A DNA stretch of 64,000 nt from Candidatus Thorarchaeota archaeon. Its GTDB lineage: Archaea > Asgardarchaeota > Thorarchaeia > Thorarchaeales > Thorarchaeaceae. A program made the translations under genes and the position numbers. Below the pieces are notes generated by a model. It had not been told where the DNA came from. It worked only from the letters and a program-made list of their open reading frames with translations, and did no database searches. Positions 1-7,945 of this stretch are shown here, piece by piece; position 1 is the stretch's first letter; every line of letters starts with the position of its first letter. The stretch lies in NCBI GenBank assembly GCA_020348985.1, contig CP070761.1, forward strand, positions 1,273,747-1,337,746, read 5' to 3'.

Positions 1-1354
1 CCGACTTTGCTAGACTCCGTCCTAGGCTTCGAAAGAGTGCAAGAGCTTCCGATTCGATTGGATTAAGCGGAGTTACGGCCTGCTTCCCTGCTGCACTGTA
101 AGGAACTTGTGTTGAAGAAAGGTTCACGAAAAGCAGGACCGAATTTGATGATGTCAGTCCGTACCTCGTCCAATTGACTTTGCGAAGCACCTTGGTGAAT
201 ACGTCATCACTTGCGTCATATAGCAGGGGCACTCGGTTAGCAAACCTGAACAGATTGGGGACATCTGTCGCACCTTTGTCGTCGGTTGTCGCTATCACTC
301 CTTCCAATACAAACGGAATCCCTTGCCATTCGAAGGGGCCTCGTTTGCCAAAACGAGCTTCTGATACATCGAATGTGCTAATCACAGAAGTCAGAAATGC
401 ACTCTTCCCTATTGGTCTGAGACAGCTTGTAACGGGGCTTCCAAATCCGTCGAATTTCCGGAGTTTTGTACTAAGATGGGCGAGGTCGTGTCTTGAAAGC
501 GATGTGACTGGTAGTGTAGGACTGATGGAGACAAATCGCAGAAATCTATCAGCCAAACGAGGGCCAACTTGCTGGAAAGCTCTGATCAAGAAATCGCGAA
601 GTTTCAGGCCAGCAAATTGGCTTACGAGTCGGCGAAGCAGCTCAACGTCAGCTGCCCTCGGATGTGGTTTTGCCAACACTGGAACTGGAGGAATTTCAGC
701 AGCCCAACCACCCATTGTTATTGGATCTTTCCCCGGCATTCTAAAATCAATTGCTGCGTGAGGAGTAGAGACTGTAGTCAGTTTCAAGTACTGGATGATT
801 CTTTCTGAGGCCCTGGCAAAATTACCTTTCAAATCGATTGTCACAGTCGTACCGACTTCTTCTCGCTCGCGGCTTCTCCTTGAAACGACTATTGGTGAGT
901 TTTCTTCAATATCAATGAAGATTCTGAACTCGGTCCCGATTGAAGTGTTAGTGCGTGTGTGTACTGTCACTGGTGTGTCTGTGGTGATTTGACCGTATAG
1001 GACAGCCATTGTGACCCCGAGACCAAAGGTTCCACGATTCTCTCGAGAACCATACTTGCTACCATAGAGGACACGACCGAATGCTTCAGGTACATTATCA
1101 AGAGGAATTCCTAAGCCGTTATCTGAAACCGTTAGGGAAATCGTGTCTACGCTTATGCACTCTAGTCGGACCAAAATCTTCGGAAGTCGAAGTGCATCCT
1201 CACAGGAATCTAGACTGTTTTCAACAAGCTCTCTGACAGAGGTGTACGCAGCTTGTGTTGGATTGCCAAAGCCTGCCATGTGGCGGTTCCTGTAGAAGAA
1301 CTCTGCAGGTGAAAGACTGCTGAACTCTGGCTTGTCAGAGGCTGCTTGGGTCAT
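1..1354 (-). CDS. top6B: DNA topoisomerase VI subunit B (3' end cut by window edge)
   Basis: GHKL-type ATPase subunit of the archaeal type IIB topoisomerase, which with Top6A relaxes and decatenates DNA. About 451 codons are visible from the ATG at 1354, and the frame is still open at the left edge. The Bergerat ATP-binding fold is clear: RELVENSLDS near residue 41 (N box), DNGLGI near 78 (G1) and GTFGLG near 109 (G2). The last visible residues, ending SLGRSLAKS, lie in the transducer domain. Full-length archaeal proteins are usually about 530 residues, so roughly 80 are missing. It follows Dim2 and RIO1 on the same strand, a common archaeal order. No strong SD precedes the ATG. Confidence 0.93.
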   Translation of the reverse strand, partial: MTQAASDKPEFSSLSPAEFFYRNRHMAGFGNPTQAAYTSVRELVENSLDSCEDALRLPKILVRLECISVDTISLTVSDNGLGIPLDNVPEAFGRVLYGSKYGSRENRGTFGLGVTMAVLYGQITTDTPVTVHTRTNTSIGTEFRIFIDIEENSPIVVSRRSREREEVGTTVTIDLKGNFARASERIIQYLKLTTVSTPHAAIDFRMPGKDPITMGGWAAEIPPVPVLAKPHPRAADVELLRRLVSQFAGLKLRDFLIRAFQQVGPRLADRFLRFVSISPTLPVTSLSRHDLAHLSTKLRKFDGFGSPVTSCLRPIGKSAFLTSVISTFDVSEARFGKRGPFEWQGIPFVLEGVIATTDDKGATDVPNLFRFANRVPLLYDASDDVFTKVLRKVNWTRYGLTSSNSVLLFVNLSSTQVPYSAAGKQAVTPLNPIESEALALFRSLGRSLAKS

Positions 1355-1416
1355 GCTGTTCGGCTAGCTTTAGATGTTATTGCATTATTAGAGGAGGTAT
1401 TACAATTGAGTTTGTT

Positions 1417-1983
1417 TCAGAGTGCTGATTCTTCCCATAGCTCAGAATGATATCGATGCAAGTCTCTACGCATCTTTTCAAGCCTGGCGTAGACGGCACT
1501 ATGTGGTGCACCGCCAATGAGCATTTGGACTGCCCTATGAGCGAACTCCAGTCCCGGATCAACTCCGATGATTGACACTGTGCGGCCATAGACAGAGATC
1601 TTCGTCTCTGTGGTTTCCTCAATTACCCTTCTCGTTCTGCCATTCTCTCCTATGATTCTACCTGCCACACGTTTCAGCTGATTTGCGGATGATCCGACGC
1701 TCTCTCTAAGTGAAATGATGATTAGTCTAGCATCATCATCCATTAGGGACATAGCGTTCTTCGGGCTAAAACCGCGGGCCATCGCTCGGATAATGTCTCT
1801 GGCCTTCCATGCTAGGACAGGGTCCTCGGTTTCCTGAGGACTTGAGATTGTGACAACACCCTCACGATTGATTTCGATCTTGGTATTCGTAAGCTTCTCA
1901 ACTCTTTTTCTTACACGACCATTCCGCCCAACAATAACTCCTATCCGTTCTTCTGGAACTCTAATGGTTTCGTGATACAGCAT
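1417..1983 (-). CDS. KH-domain rRNA-processing protein Dim2/Pno1
   Basis: Archaeal homologue of eukaryotic Dim2/Pno1, an RNA-binding factor of small-subunit maturation that binds near the 3' end of 16S-type rRNA. Two KH domains are visible, each with its GXXG loop: GRNG near residue 20 and GENG near residue 112. I place the start at the ATG at 1983, four bases after the RIO1 stop. A GTG at 2001 would add six residues and overlap RIO1. At 188 residues it has the usual length. It lies directly downstream of RIO1, its functional partner in 40S-type maturation. Confidence 0.93.
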   Translation of the reverse strand: MLYHETIRVPEERIGVIVGRNGRVRKRVEKLTNTKIEINREGVVTISSPQETEDPVLAWKARDIIRAMARGFSPKNAMSLMDDDARLIIISLRESVGSSANQLKRVAGRIIGENGRTRRVIEETTETKISVYGRTVSIIGVDPGLEFAHRAVQMLIGGAPHSAVYARLEKMRRDLHRYHSELWEESAL

Positions 1984-1987
1984 ACGA

Positions 1988-2779
1988 TTACTCACTCTCA
2001 CAAAGAGACAGAATGTGTTTTGTGATTACTTCTGGGTCTTCCGTTTCTACATCTAGCTTCTGGAAATACTGAGTGATGTTTTGAATATCACGGAATAGGT
2101 ACCTTTTGGCATTGTCATGTCCTGTGAGCACTGCCTGTGATACATCTATGAAGACTGGGCCATCATGCCAGAGGATATTGAATTCACTCAAATCTGCATG
2201 AACTAGGCCTGCCTTAGTGAATGAATTCTCAATCATTTCGATGATTTCATTGAAGATGTCAACTGGAGAAGGTATCTTTATGTTGCGTATCAAGGGAGCT
2301 GGTAGTCCAGTCTGATGGTCACCGATAAACTCCATAACTAGGACGTTCCGTTCAATGTCTATTGGCGCTGGAACCTTTACTGATGCTTCATGATAACGCT
2401 TGAGATTCTTGTATTCTTTGAGTGCCCATTTTGGAATGAGAGTTCTGCTCTTCCTTCGTACATTCCTGAATCTGGGGTCGCCTACGATATACTCAAACAT
2501 GAAGTCGGTTTCGGCTGTCGACATTCTGTATATCTTGACAGCTACTGAGTTTCCTTCAACATCTTCCCCTCGATATACGTTGGCTTCCTTCCCTGTGCTA
2601 ATGGCGCCATGAAGTGCTTTGATAGTTCCGCGGTTGAGAAGCTTGTATAGAATCTTCAGAGTAGGTGGATCTATGACTCCTTCGACGACCTTGAATTCAT
2701 CATCATCTCTTCGTCGTTTTGTCTTACGGCGGTCTAGCTCCGAGTCAATCTGCCTTCTCTTCTTCTCTACTTTATCCAT
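1988..2779 (-). CDS. rio1: RIO1-type atypical serine protein kinase
   Basis: Atypical kinase/ATPase needed for late small-ribosomal-subunit maturation. The 263 residues show the RIO1 signature: the glycine-poor P-loop STGKEANVY near residue 62, the catalytic loop VHADLSEFNILW near 193, and the metal-binding segment FIDVSQ near 211. The N-terminal 25 residues are strongly basic. The ATG start at 2779 lies 80 bases downstream of the aIF1A stop. It sits between aIF1A and Dim2, all on one strand, which fits a co-transcribed translation/ribosome-assembly cluster. Confidence 0.95.
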   Translation of the reverse strand: MDKVEKKRRQIDSELDRRKTKRRRDDDEFKVVEGVIDPPTLKILYKLLNRGTIKALHGAISTGKEANVYRGEDVEGNSVAVKIYRMSTAETDFMFEYIVGDPRFRNVRRKSRTLIPKWALKEYKNLKRYHEASVKVPAPIDIERNVLVMEFIGDHQTGLPAPLIRNIKIPSPVDIFNEIIEMIENSFTKAGLVHADLSEFNILWHDGPVFIDVSQAVLTGHDNAKRYLFRDIQNITQYFQKLDVETEDPEVITKHILSLCESE

Positions 2780-2858
2780 TGTAGGCGCTCACACCTAGTG
2801 GTAGGGGCATTTCAGCCTATTCGTGAATGGGAATGAAAGAACAAAAACCCTAGCACAT

Positions 2859-3194
2859 CTAGAACATCTTCAATAGCCCACGCTTCTGAAGCCAATCAAT
2901 CTCGTTGCCGCGGTATCTGTGAACTACGTCGCATTTCTCATCAGACTGGAAGTCCCAAGGAACAATTACGACTGTGTCACCAACTCTCATCCAGACTCTC
3001 TTCTTCATCCTGCCTGGAATCCGTCCCACTCTTATGTTTCCGTCCTCACACCTGACTCTGACTCGGTCGAAACCAAGCATCTGAATGATGATTCCGAACA
3101 TCTCACCATCATTGCGTCTCGGTGTTCTAACTCTGACTAGCTCTTCTTCTGTGGGCGGGGGACCTCTATGACGTCCCTTTCCTCTTCGAACCAA
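2859..3194 (-). CDS. eif1A: Translation initiation factor aIF1A
   Basis: OB-fold initiation factor (S1-like) that binds the A site of the small subunit during initiation. I choose a TTG start at 3194, giving 111 residues. It is preceded by GGAGG six bases upstream and reproduces the usual basic N terminus, RRGKGRHRG. The upstream in-frame ATG at 3263 has no SD and would add 23 residues not typical of the family. The OB core includes GRIPGRMKKRVW and DTVVIVPWDF. It is followed by RIO1 and preceded by NMD3. Confidence 0.95.
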   Translation of the reverse strand: MVRRGKGRHRGPPPTEEELVRVRTPRRNDGEMFGIIIQMLGFDRVRVRCEDGNIRVGRIPGRMKKRVWMRVGDTVVIVPWDFQSDEKCDVVHRYRGNEIDWLQKRGLLKMF

Positions 3195-3318
3195 AATGAT
3201 CCTCCATTCAAGAATAAGACCTGGGATTAGGGAGGCCTTCCCGCGAGAAGCAAGAGTGCGCATTTAAGCGTACCGACCGCACACACATTCCAAGACCCTA
3301 AGACAATTCAAAACTACT

Positions 3319-4413
3319 CTACTCCGCGGCAGAGTTCTCGTACGGCAAGGGAAGAACAGTCTCATCATCTAGAACCAAGACCCCAATCTGTGACCCTGCT
3401 TCTATGTTGGGTGAAAGACGTGAGTCCTCTATCTCGGCCATCACATACGTCTCCGAATCCATAATCTGGGCAGGCTTTCCGTAGCCACGTGACACAACCA
3501 TATACTCTCGCCTAGCTGAAGCGGGTTTGAGGAACTCGATCGTTCGCCACTTTGCACTCTTAACAGTCACTGTAAATCGGCTGTTGTCTATCAAGTCGTA
3601 ACATGTCAAGCCGCCTTTGCCCATGGCCATGACCTGACATGCGTTTCCCTCAACAGTGATGAAATCACCCACTCTGAAGTGAGGCAACCTCACCAAGACT
3701 GTTATCCTGAATTTATCCTTTCCACCCTTTTCCTGACCCGTTAGCTTGTAGTTCTCTTTCCTCTCCGCCAAGAACCTTGATTGTAGTTCATCTGCGATCC
3801 TCTTTGTCAAATGCTCGGAACCAACCCAGAAGTCGATACCGAATTTGACTCTACTTGATCCGCTGACAAATGCACGATTATCCTTTCCGTATTCAGCGAT
3901 TGTGAGTTCTTCGACAATCGCAACTATCTCCTCCTCCTCTGATTCCGAGAGCGGTCTGGAATCGGCACGAATTTGGAGAATCGCTTCATAGTAGCCACCG
4001 CTCATCATTGAGCACGTAGTGCACGTCTCGTAGCTAAATCGTACTTCTACTGGGTGGTTCTCTGTGTGTGGAGCAAGGGATTCGTGAGACCTACCCTTTG
4101 CAGTAACAATGATGTGAGAAACTCGGTCCAGCCGATTCTCTTCTTCAAAAGTGATTGCGACATCACCGAAGAAGCGCTTCAGACTAAGGTCTAGACCAAT
4201 CTCAATCTGCTTGTTGACAACATCATCGCCATGAGCTTCGCTGAAATCAATCGTCCTCCAGCCTCCGGGCACTTTCACGGACCCACACTTCTTGCAGGTG
4301 ACAATAGCAAGAGGGGACTCAACCTGTACCAGAAGATGCTCCTTATTGTAGCAGCTGGCACATAGTCCGTCTATGGTAGATTCTTCACCGCAAAGGTAAC
4401 ACGGAGCTGGCAA
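3319..4413 (-). CDS. nmd3: NMD3-family 60S export/assembly protein
   Basis: Archaeal NMD3 homologue. In eukaryotes NMD3 is a large-subunit assembly and nuclear-export adaptor; the archaeal role is presumed to be in large-subunit maturation. The N terminus carries paired zinc-binding cysteines: CYLCGEE near residue 5, CASC near 18, CKKCG near 40 and CTTC near 132. The C-terminal half has the SH3/OB-like part. The start is a TTG at 4413, since no ATG lies nearby in frame. At 364 residues it is normal for archaea, which lack the eukaryotic export tail. It belongs to the translation-factor cluster. Confidence 0.92.
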   Translation of the reverse strand: MPAPCYLCGEESTIDGLCASCYNKEHLLVQVESPLAIVTCKKCGSVKVPGGWRTIDFSEAHGDDVVNKQIEIGLDLSLKRFFGDVAITFEEENRLDRVSHIIVTAKGRSHESLAPHTENHPVEVRFSYETCTTCSMMSGGYYEAILQIRADSRPLSESEEEEIVAIVEELTIAEYGKDNRAFVSGSSRVKFGIDFWVGSEHLTKRIADELQSRFLAERKENYKLTGQEKGGKDKFRITVLVRLPHFRVGDFITVEGNACQVMAMGKGGLTCYDLIDNSRFTVTVKSAKWRTIEFLKPASARREYMVVSRGYGKPAQIMDSETYVMAEIEDSRLSPNIEAGSQIGVLVLDDETVLPLPYENSAAE

Positions 4414-4484
4414 GGTAATTCAACTACCCAAAATCGTGGAGTTCGTACTTAAAACCGCGCTAATGGTACCGAATCTGATGGCAG

Positions 4485-4805
4485 TCAAAGGCGTACCCAT
4501 TGAGCATGGGGATGTCCTTCAATGTAGATCACTGCGTTCTTGTGTACATACCCTGCATCAATCGCGGACTCTACTGAATCCTTCCCGACCATGTTTACTA
4601 TTGTTGCCTTCTCAAGGTGGGGGAGACATTGCTTGAAGTCAACAAGATCCCCACCATAGAATTCTTTACTGACGCTGAACTTCACTTCGCCTTTCACGAG
4701 GGTCTTACCGAGAAGGCTCTCATCACAAAGAGCAACTAGGTAATGTTCGTGAGTTTCACGAACTCGCATATACACCGAAGGCAAGATATGTGGACCCCCC
4801 ATCAT
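4485..4805 (-). CDS. DUF424 family protein
   Basis: Archaeal DUF424 protein of unknown biochemical role; the family is commonly encoded beside aIF2-beta. Family landmarks visible are CDESLLGKT, EFYGGDL, VNMVGKDSVE and the ending PHAQWVRL. The ATG at 4805 overlaps the aIF2-beta stop (ATGA), indicating translational coupling. An in-frame ATG at 4769 (MRVRETHEHY) matches the usual family start and cannot be excluded. The placement suggests a role near translation initiation, but no activity can be inferred from sequence. Confidence 0.88.
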   Translation of the reverse strand: MMGGPHILPSVYMRVRETHEHYLVALCDESLLGKTLVKGEVKFSVSKEFYGGDLVDFKQCLPHLEKATIVNMVGKDSVESAIDAGYVHKNAVIYIEGHPHAQWVRL

Positions 4806-5215
4806 ACAGGCCTGATCGCAGTTCTAGCACCACAGGCTGAGCAGTTCAGGTAGTACTGGTTCTTCTCTTTCATCATACTTGTGTCGGGTCTTGTGCAAAC
4901 AGGACATATCACATAGGCATTGATGTAGCGATTGAGAACCTCCTCTACCACCTCTGGTCCAAACTTCCCCTGAAAGACTGCAGTGCTACCCTCGAAGTTT
5001 CCTGCTGTGGCAAGCTGGCCTGAGACGTACTTCATTACTTCTTTGCCTGGCCGATTGAGAACTGTGATGATTTCCTGGAAGTTTTGCCAGATGGTTCTGT
5101 TTCCTTGGACCATAAGCTGGACCTCGGGAACTTGGAATCTCTCACCGGATCTCTTGAATGCGTCCTCAGGAATTTGGGATCGTGCCCTGTCTAGAAGGCT
5201 CTCATAGTCGTCCAT
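4802..5215 (-). CDS. eif2b: Translation initiation factor aIF2 subunit beta
   Basis: Beta subunit of the heterotrimeric aIF2 complex that delivers initiator Met-tRNA to the small subunit. The 137 residues contain the N-terminal helix MDDYESLLDRA, the central domain (NFQEIITVLNR) and a C-terminal four-Cys zinc ribbon (CPVC and CSACG, near residues 110-130). I choose the ATG at 5215, which matches the usual family start; a TTG at 5233 would add six residues. It overlaps DUF424 by four bases. Confidence 0.94.
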   Translation of the reverse strand: MDDYESLLDRARSQIPEDAFKRSGERFQVPEVQLMVQGNRTIWQNFQEIITVLNRPGKEVMKYVSGQLATAGNFEGSTAVFQGKFGPEVVEEVLNRYINAYVICPVCTRPDTSMMKEKNQYYLNCSACGARTAIRPV

Positions 5216-5266
5216 ATTGGAGTCTCTAAACAATCTGCTATTGAAGCTTCTGCTTGGGTAGTAGTA

Positions 5267-5974
5267 CTATTTCATAGCAATGACATACTTCCCAAGCTCT
5301 ATCTCTATTATCTTCTCTTGGTCTTGTAGGTCCAAGACCTTCATCTGGATGTCAGTCTTTGAATGTCCCCTGCCCTCGAAGAATTCGATGATTTCTTGAA
5401 TCTTGACGCCTGCAGGCCCCATCTGTTCAACGAACTGGACTATCTGTTTTGAGAAGGTACCCGAAAGCGAAACCGAGTCGGTCAAAGGCGGAGTAGCCTC
5501 ATCAATAGTTGCCTGGACGTCGCCTTCAGTTTTAGCTGGAGAATCTCCAGGCTCGACTTCCAAAGGAGTGGAGATTCCTGCCAAAGTCAGGACAGCTCTG
5601 TAGCGTTCCAGGTGATGAAGAGTAATGAAGTTCGGATCCGTCACATTTCGTACAATCTCGGGATCGATGTGAACCTCTCCTTGGTATTCCCGGACCTTCC
5701 CTACAACCATGACGAGTGAATTGGGTTCAACTGAAGCTAGGATGTCTGCATCCTCGCGCCAAGCCTTTGCACGTATAGTCTCAGTTCCATCATCGATTGT
5801 GATGCTTGAGTATTCGCCAGCTCTTGCATAGTGCTGGACAACAAACCCCACAAGCACTACGCGTCTAAGCTCAACTCCTAATGGAGAAATGACGTGAGGT
5901 CCGTTTTCCCTGCTGAACTTGCCCTTGATCACGTCCTCAACCGACGCTCGGACTCCAGTCATTCTTTCCATCAT
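5267..5974 (-). CDS. RPA32-like OB-fold single-strand DNA-binding protein
   Basis: Has an N-terminal OB-fold resembling archaeal RPA32/RPA2-type proteins (segments SSITIDDGTETIRAKAW and MVVGKVREYQGEVHI), an acidic linker near residues 155-175, and a C-terminal winged-helix-like segment (VKIQEIIEFFEGRGHSKTD). This OB plus winged-helix layout is that of RPA32, so binding of ssDNA or repair partners is likely. The ATG at 5974 is chosen because AAGGAGG lies seven bases upstream; the GTG at 5998 lies before that SD. It follows FEN1 on the same strand, consistent with replication and repair. Confidence 0.82.
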   Translation of the reverse strand: MMERMTGVRASVEDVIKGKFSRENGPHVISPLGVELRRVVLVGFVVQHYARAGEYSSITIDDGTETIRAKAWREDADILASVEPNSLVMVVGKVREYQGEVHIDPEIVRNVTDPNFITLHHLERYRAVLTLAGISTPLEVEPGDSPAKTEGDVQATIDEATPPLTDSVSLSGTFSKQIVQFVEQMGPAGVKIQEIIEFFEGRGHSKTDIQMKVLDLQDQEKIIEIELGKYVIAMK

Positions 5975-6105
5975 GTGAAATCCTCCTTGAACATTCACTC
6001 TCGTTCAAGGGTATATATCATACTTCGATACAAGTCGAACAGCCTCCTTCCGGCATATTACATTTGCTTTCCCTGGGTTTGATTATGAAGAAATAACACT
6101 TCAAG

Positions 6106-7140
6106 CTAGAAGAAATCGCTGAGAGAGCTTTGTCGAGAATCCCCACGCGTCTTCTGAGTCACGTCTTTGAGCTTTTCCATTGTCCGGTCGACACGTTCGC
6201 GACTGAAGTCGTGATTCACACAGAGAATTCTATGTAGTTCATCAATGTCAGGATCACTCCATATGGGGGGATCTACTTCAGCTGGTGGCGGATTCAAGAA
6301 TATGTCCCGAACCTCCTGATATGGGAACTGAATATCAATGCCCTTCTCAGTTTGGACTTGCTCGATTGTGCCATGGACCCTGATCAGTTTGAGAGCGGTC
6401 TTGGGACCAATCCCTGGTATCTTATCATTATAATCGGTGCCTATCAAAATCGCTATGTCGACGAGCTGCTCTCTTGTGACTTCAAGCAGTCTAAGGTTGA
6501 GATCTAACTCGATAATCTCCGGGTGAATTGTTTTGAAAGTCTTCGAACGCGAAACCCTTCTTCTTCCGGAGATTGAAAGATTGCGCACCATTCTGGGACA
6601 GTTGTAAAGCAATGAATCGCTGTCTTGGCTTGCGCTGGCCCAGACAATCCGCTCCCTTGCCATCTGTGCAGCCAGAGCCACTCCCTCTGATGGCGCCTGA
6701 ATTGCTGGAATACCTAGTGCAGTGAGTAATTCCTTGCTTTCGATGACGATTTCTTCTGTCAGTCTAGAACTGGTTTGTGCGGCGCTTCTGGCATCTTCAA
6801 TTCGTCCCTCTTCCAGAGCCTTCTCCCACTTCTTGTGCTCCTCTTCGCTAACCCCACGTCGTCGCTCAATCTCAGTTGCCTTGAGCTTGGGCGATTCTCC
6901 GTCGAAAACGTATACTGGCTTAATACCTTTCTCTAACAGATGGGCATTTCGATAGAAGAGACCACTTAGATGGCTTGTGACCCGCTTTTGGCTATCCATC
7001 AAGGGGGTCCCATCGGGTTGGTGGATTGTTGAAAGGAATTGATATAGAGTGTTGAATGCATCGACTGCAATTTTCCGGCCAGACAATTCCTCTAGAGATG
7101 TTGCATTTGCAGTCATTATGGCACCGAGCTTCGAGTCCAA
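6106..7140 (-). CDS. fen1: Flap endonuclease 1, with Val in place of catalytic Glu154
   Basis: Structure-specific 5' nuclease for Okazaki fragment maturation. I choose a TTG start at 7140, preceded by GGAGGTG six bases upstream. It gives 344 residues and puts the metal ligands exactly at the archaeal positions Asp27, Asp80, Glu152, Asp173 and Asp175. The helix-hairpin-helix IPGIGPKTALKLI and the C-terminal PIP box QSSLSDFF (PCNA binding) are present. The oddity is residue 154: APSEGVAL has Val where the family has Glu (usual PSEGEAQ), from a GTG codon at 6679-6681. This residue helps bind the first metal ion, so activity may be reduced or altered. Confidence 0.95.
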   Translation of the reverse strand: MDSKLGAIMTANATSLEELSGRKIAVDAFNTLYQFLSTIHQPDGTPLMDSQKRVTSHLSGLFYRNAHLLEKGIKPVYVFDGESPKLKATEIERRRGVSEEEHKKWEKALEEGRIEDARSAAQTSSRLTEEIVIESKELLTALGIPAIQAPSEGVALAAQMARERIVWASASQDSDSLLYNCPRMVRNLSISGRRRVSRSKTFKTIHPEIIELDLNLRLLEVTREQLVDIAILIGTDYNDKIPGIGPKTALKLIRVHGTIEQVQTEKGIDIQFPYQEVRDIFLNPPPAEVDPPIWSDPDIDELHRILCVNHDFSRERVDRTMEKLKDVTQKTRGDSRQSSLSDFF

Positions 7141-7336
7141 GCCACGCACCTCCAATGAGCGCTTGCTGAAGGTCTTGAATATTAGATAAATCAGTTGAAT
7201 CCTAAAATGCGAATTCTGCCACTTCTGGCGGATTCTGAGCATTTTCTGCAAGGTCGCCTTCGACAGCTTTATAACAATCCGTCAAGGGGGCCTCCAAAGC
7301 CTCAATGAAAATGGTCTTGGTGATATCGTGTCAACA

Positions 7337-7504
7337 ATGAGAGCTATAAGATGCACTTCGTGTCATGGTTCTGTTTCGCCAAAGGAGGACAGTGTGAAGC
7401 TGAAGTGCCCATCATGCGGCGAGTTCACAATTTGGCGATGTGAGTCGTGCAGAAGATTCTCTAACAGGTACAAGTGTCCAAATTGCGGCTTTGAGGGGCC
7501 GTAG
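7337..7504 (+). CDS. Small zinc-ribbon protein (HVO_2753-like)
   Basis: A 55-residue protein with four CxxC knuckles: CTSC near residue 6, CPSC near 24, CESC near 35 and CPNC near 47, ending in CGFEGP. This is the widespread archaeal small zinc-finger family usually encoded just upstream of aEF1-beta, as here (20 bases apart). Two zinc ions are expected from the eight cysteines. The function is unproven; RNA or nucleotide-level interaction is a reasonable guess. The ATG at 7337 is used; a GTG nine bases upstream is possible. Confidence 0.88.
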   Translation: MRAIRCTSCHGSVSPKEDSVKLKCPSCGEFTIWRCESCRRFSNRYKCPNCGFEGP

Positions 7505-7524
7505 TACAGGGAGAGGGATAGAGA

Positions 7525-7791
7525 ATGGCAAGAGTCGTCATAACGCTGAAAATCATGCCTGAAGACATTGACGTAGATATCATGGATCTTCTCGAGAGAG
7601 TGAAGCAATCAGTACCAGAAGGCACGGATGTTAGAGCAAACGAGATTGTACCTGTGGCATTCGGTCTCAAGGCTATCAGAATGAACGTAGCCAGAGAGGA
7701 AGCAATGGGTGGCACTGATGACATTGAAGCAGCAATCAGTGCTCTCGACGGTGTCAGCCAAGTTGAGGTAGAAATGGTCTCTAGGATGTAG
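7525..7791 (+). CDS. ef1b: Translation elongation factor aEF1-beta
   Basis: Guanine-nucleotide exchange factor for aEF1-alpha. The 88-residue length is typical for archaea. The fold signature includes the N-terminal strand MARVVITLKIMPE, the central NEIVPVAFGLKAI and the C-terminal VSQVEVEMVSRM. A purine-rich SD (GGGAGAGGGA) precedes the ATG. It is paired with the upstream zinc-ribbon gene in the usual archaeal arrangement. Confidence 0.95.
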   Translation: MARVVITLKIMPEDIDVDIMDLLERVKQSVPEGTDVRANEIVPVAFGLKAIRMNVAREEAMGGTDDIEAAISALDGVSQVEVEMVSRM

Positions 7792-7945
7792 TATTCCGCA
7801 TTCATTGTGGCTTATTACGCGCCACATGAGAAAGAGAGATAGAGATATCCTTATAGACCAATGACTGAAGCTGATAAGTGAGAAGGGTTGGACCTCTCCT
7901 GTCAGCAGACAGTCACGTTTGTGACCTGGAGGATGCTTTTAGGCT

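Noticed and set aside
174..761. Long plus-strand frame of 195 codons
   Set aside because: It lies entirely opposite the top6B gene, has no SD, and its sequence has no protein-like pattern; it is a shadow.
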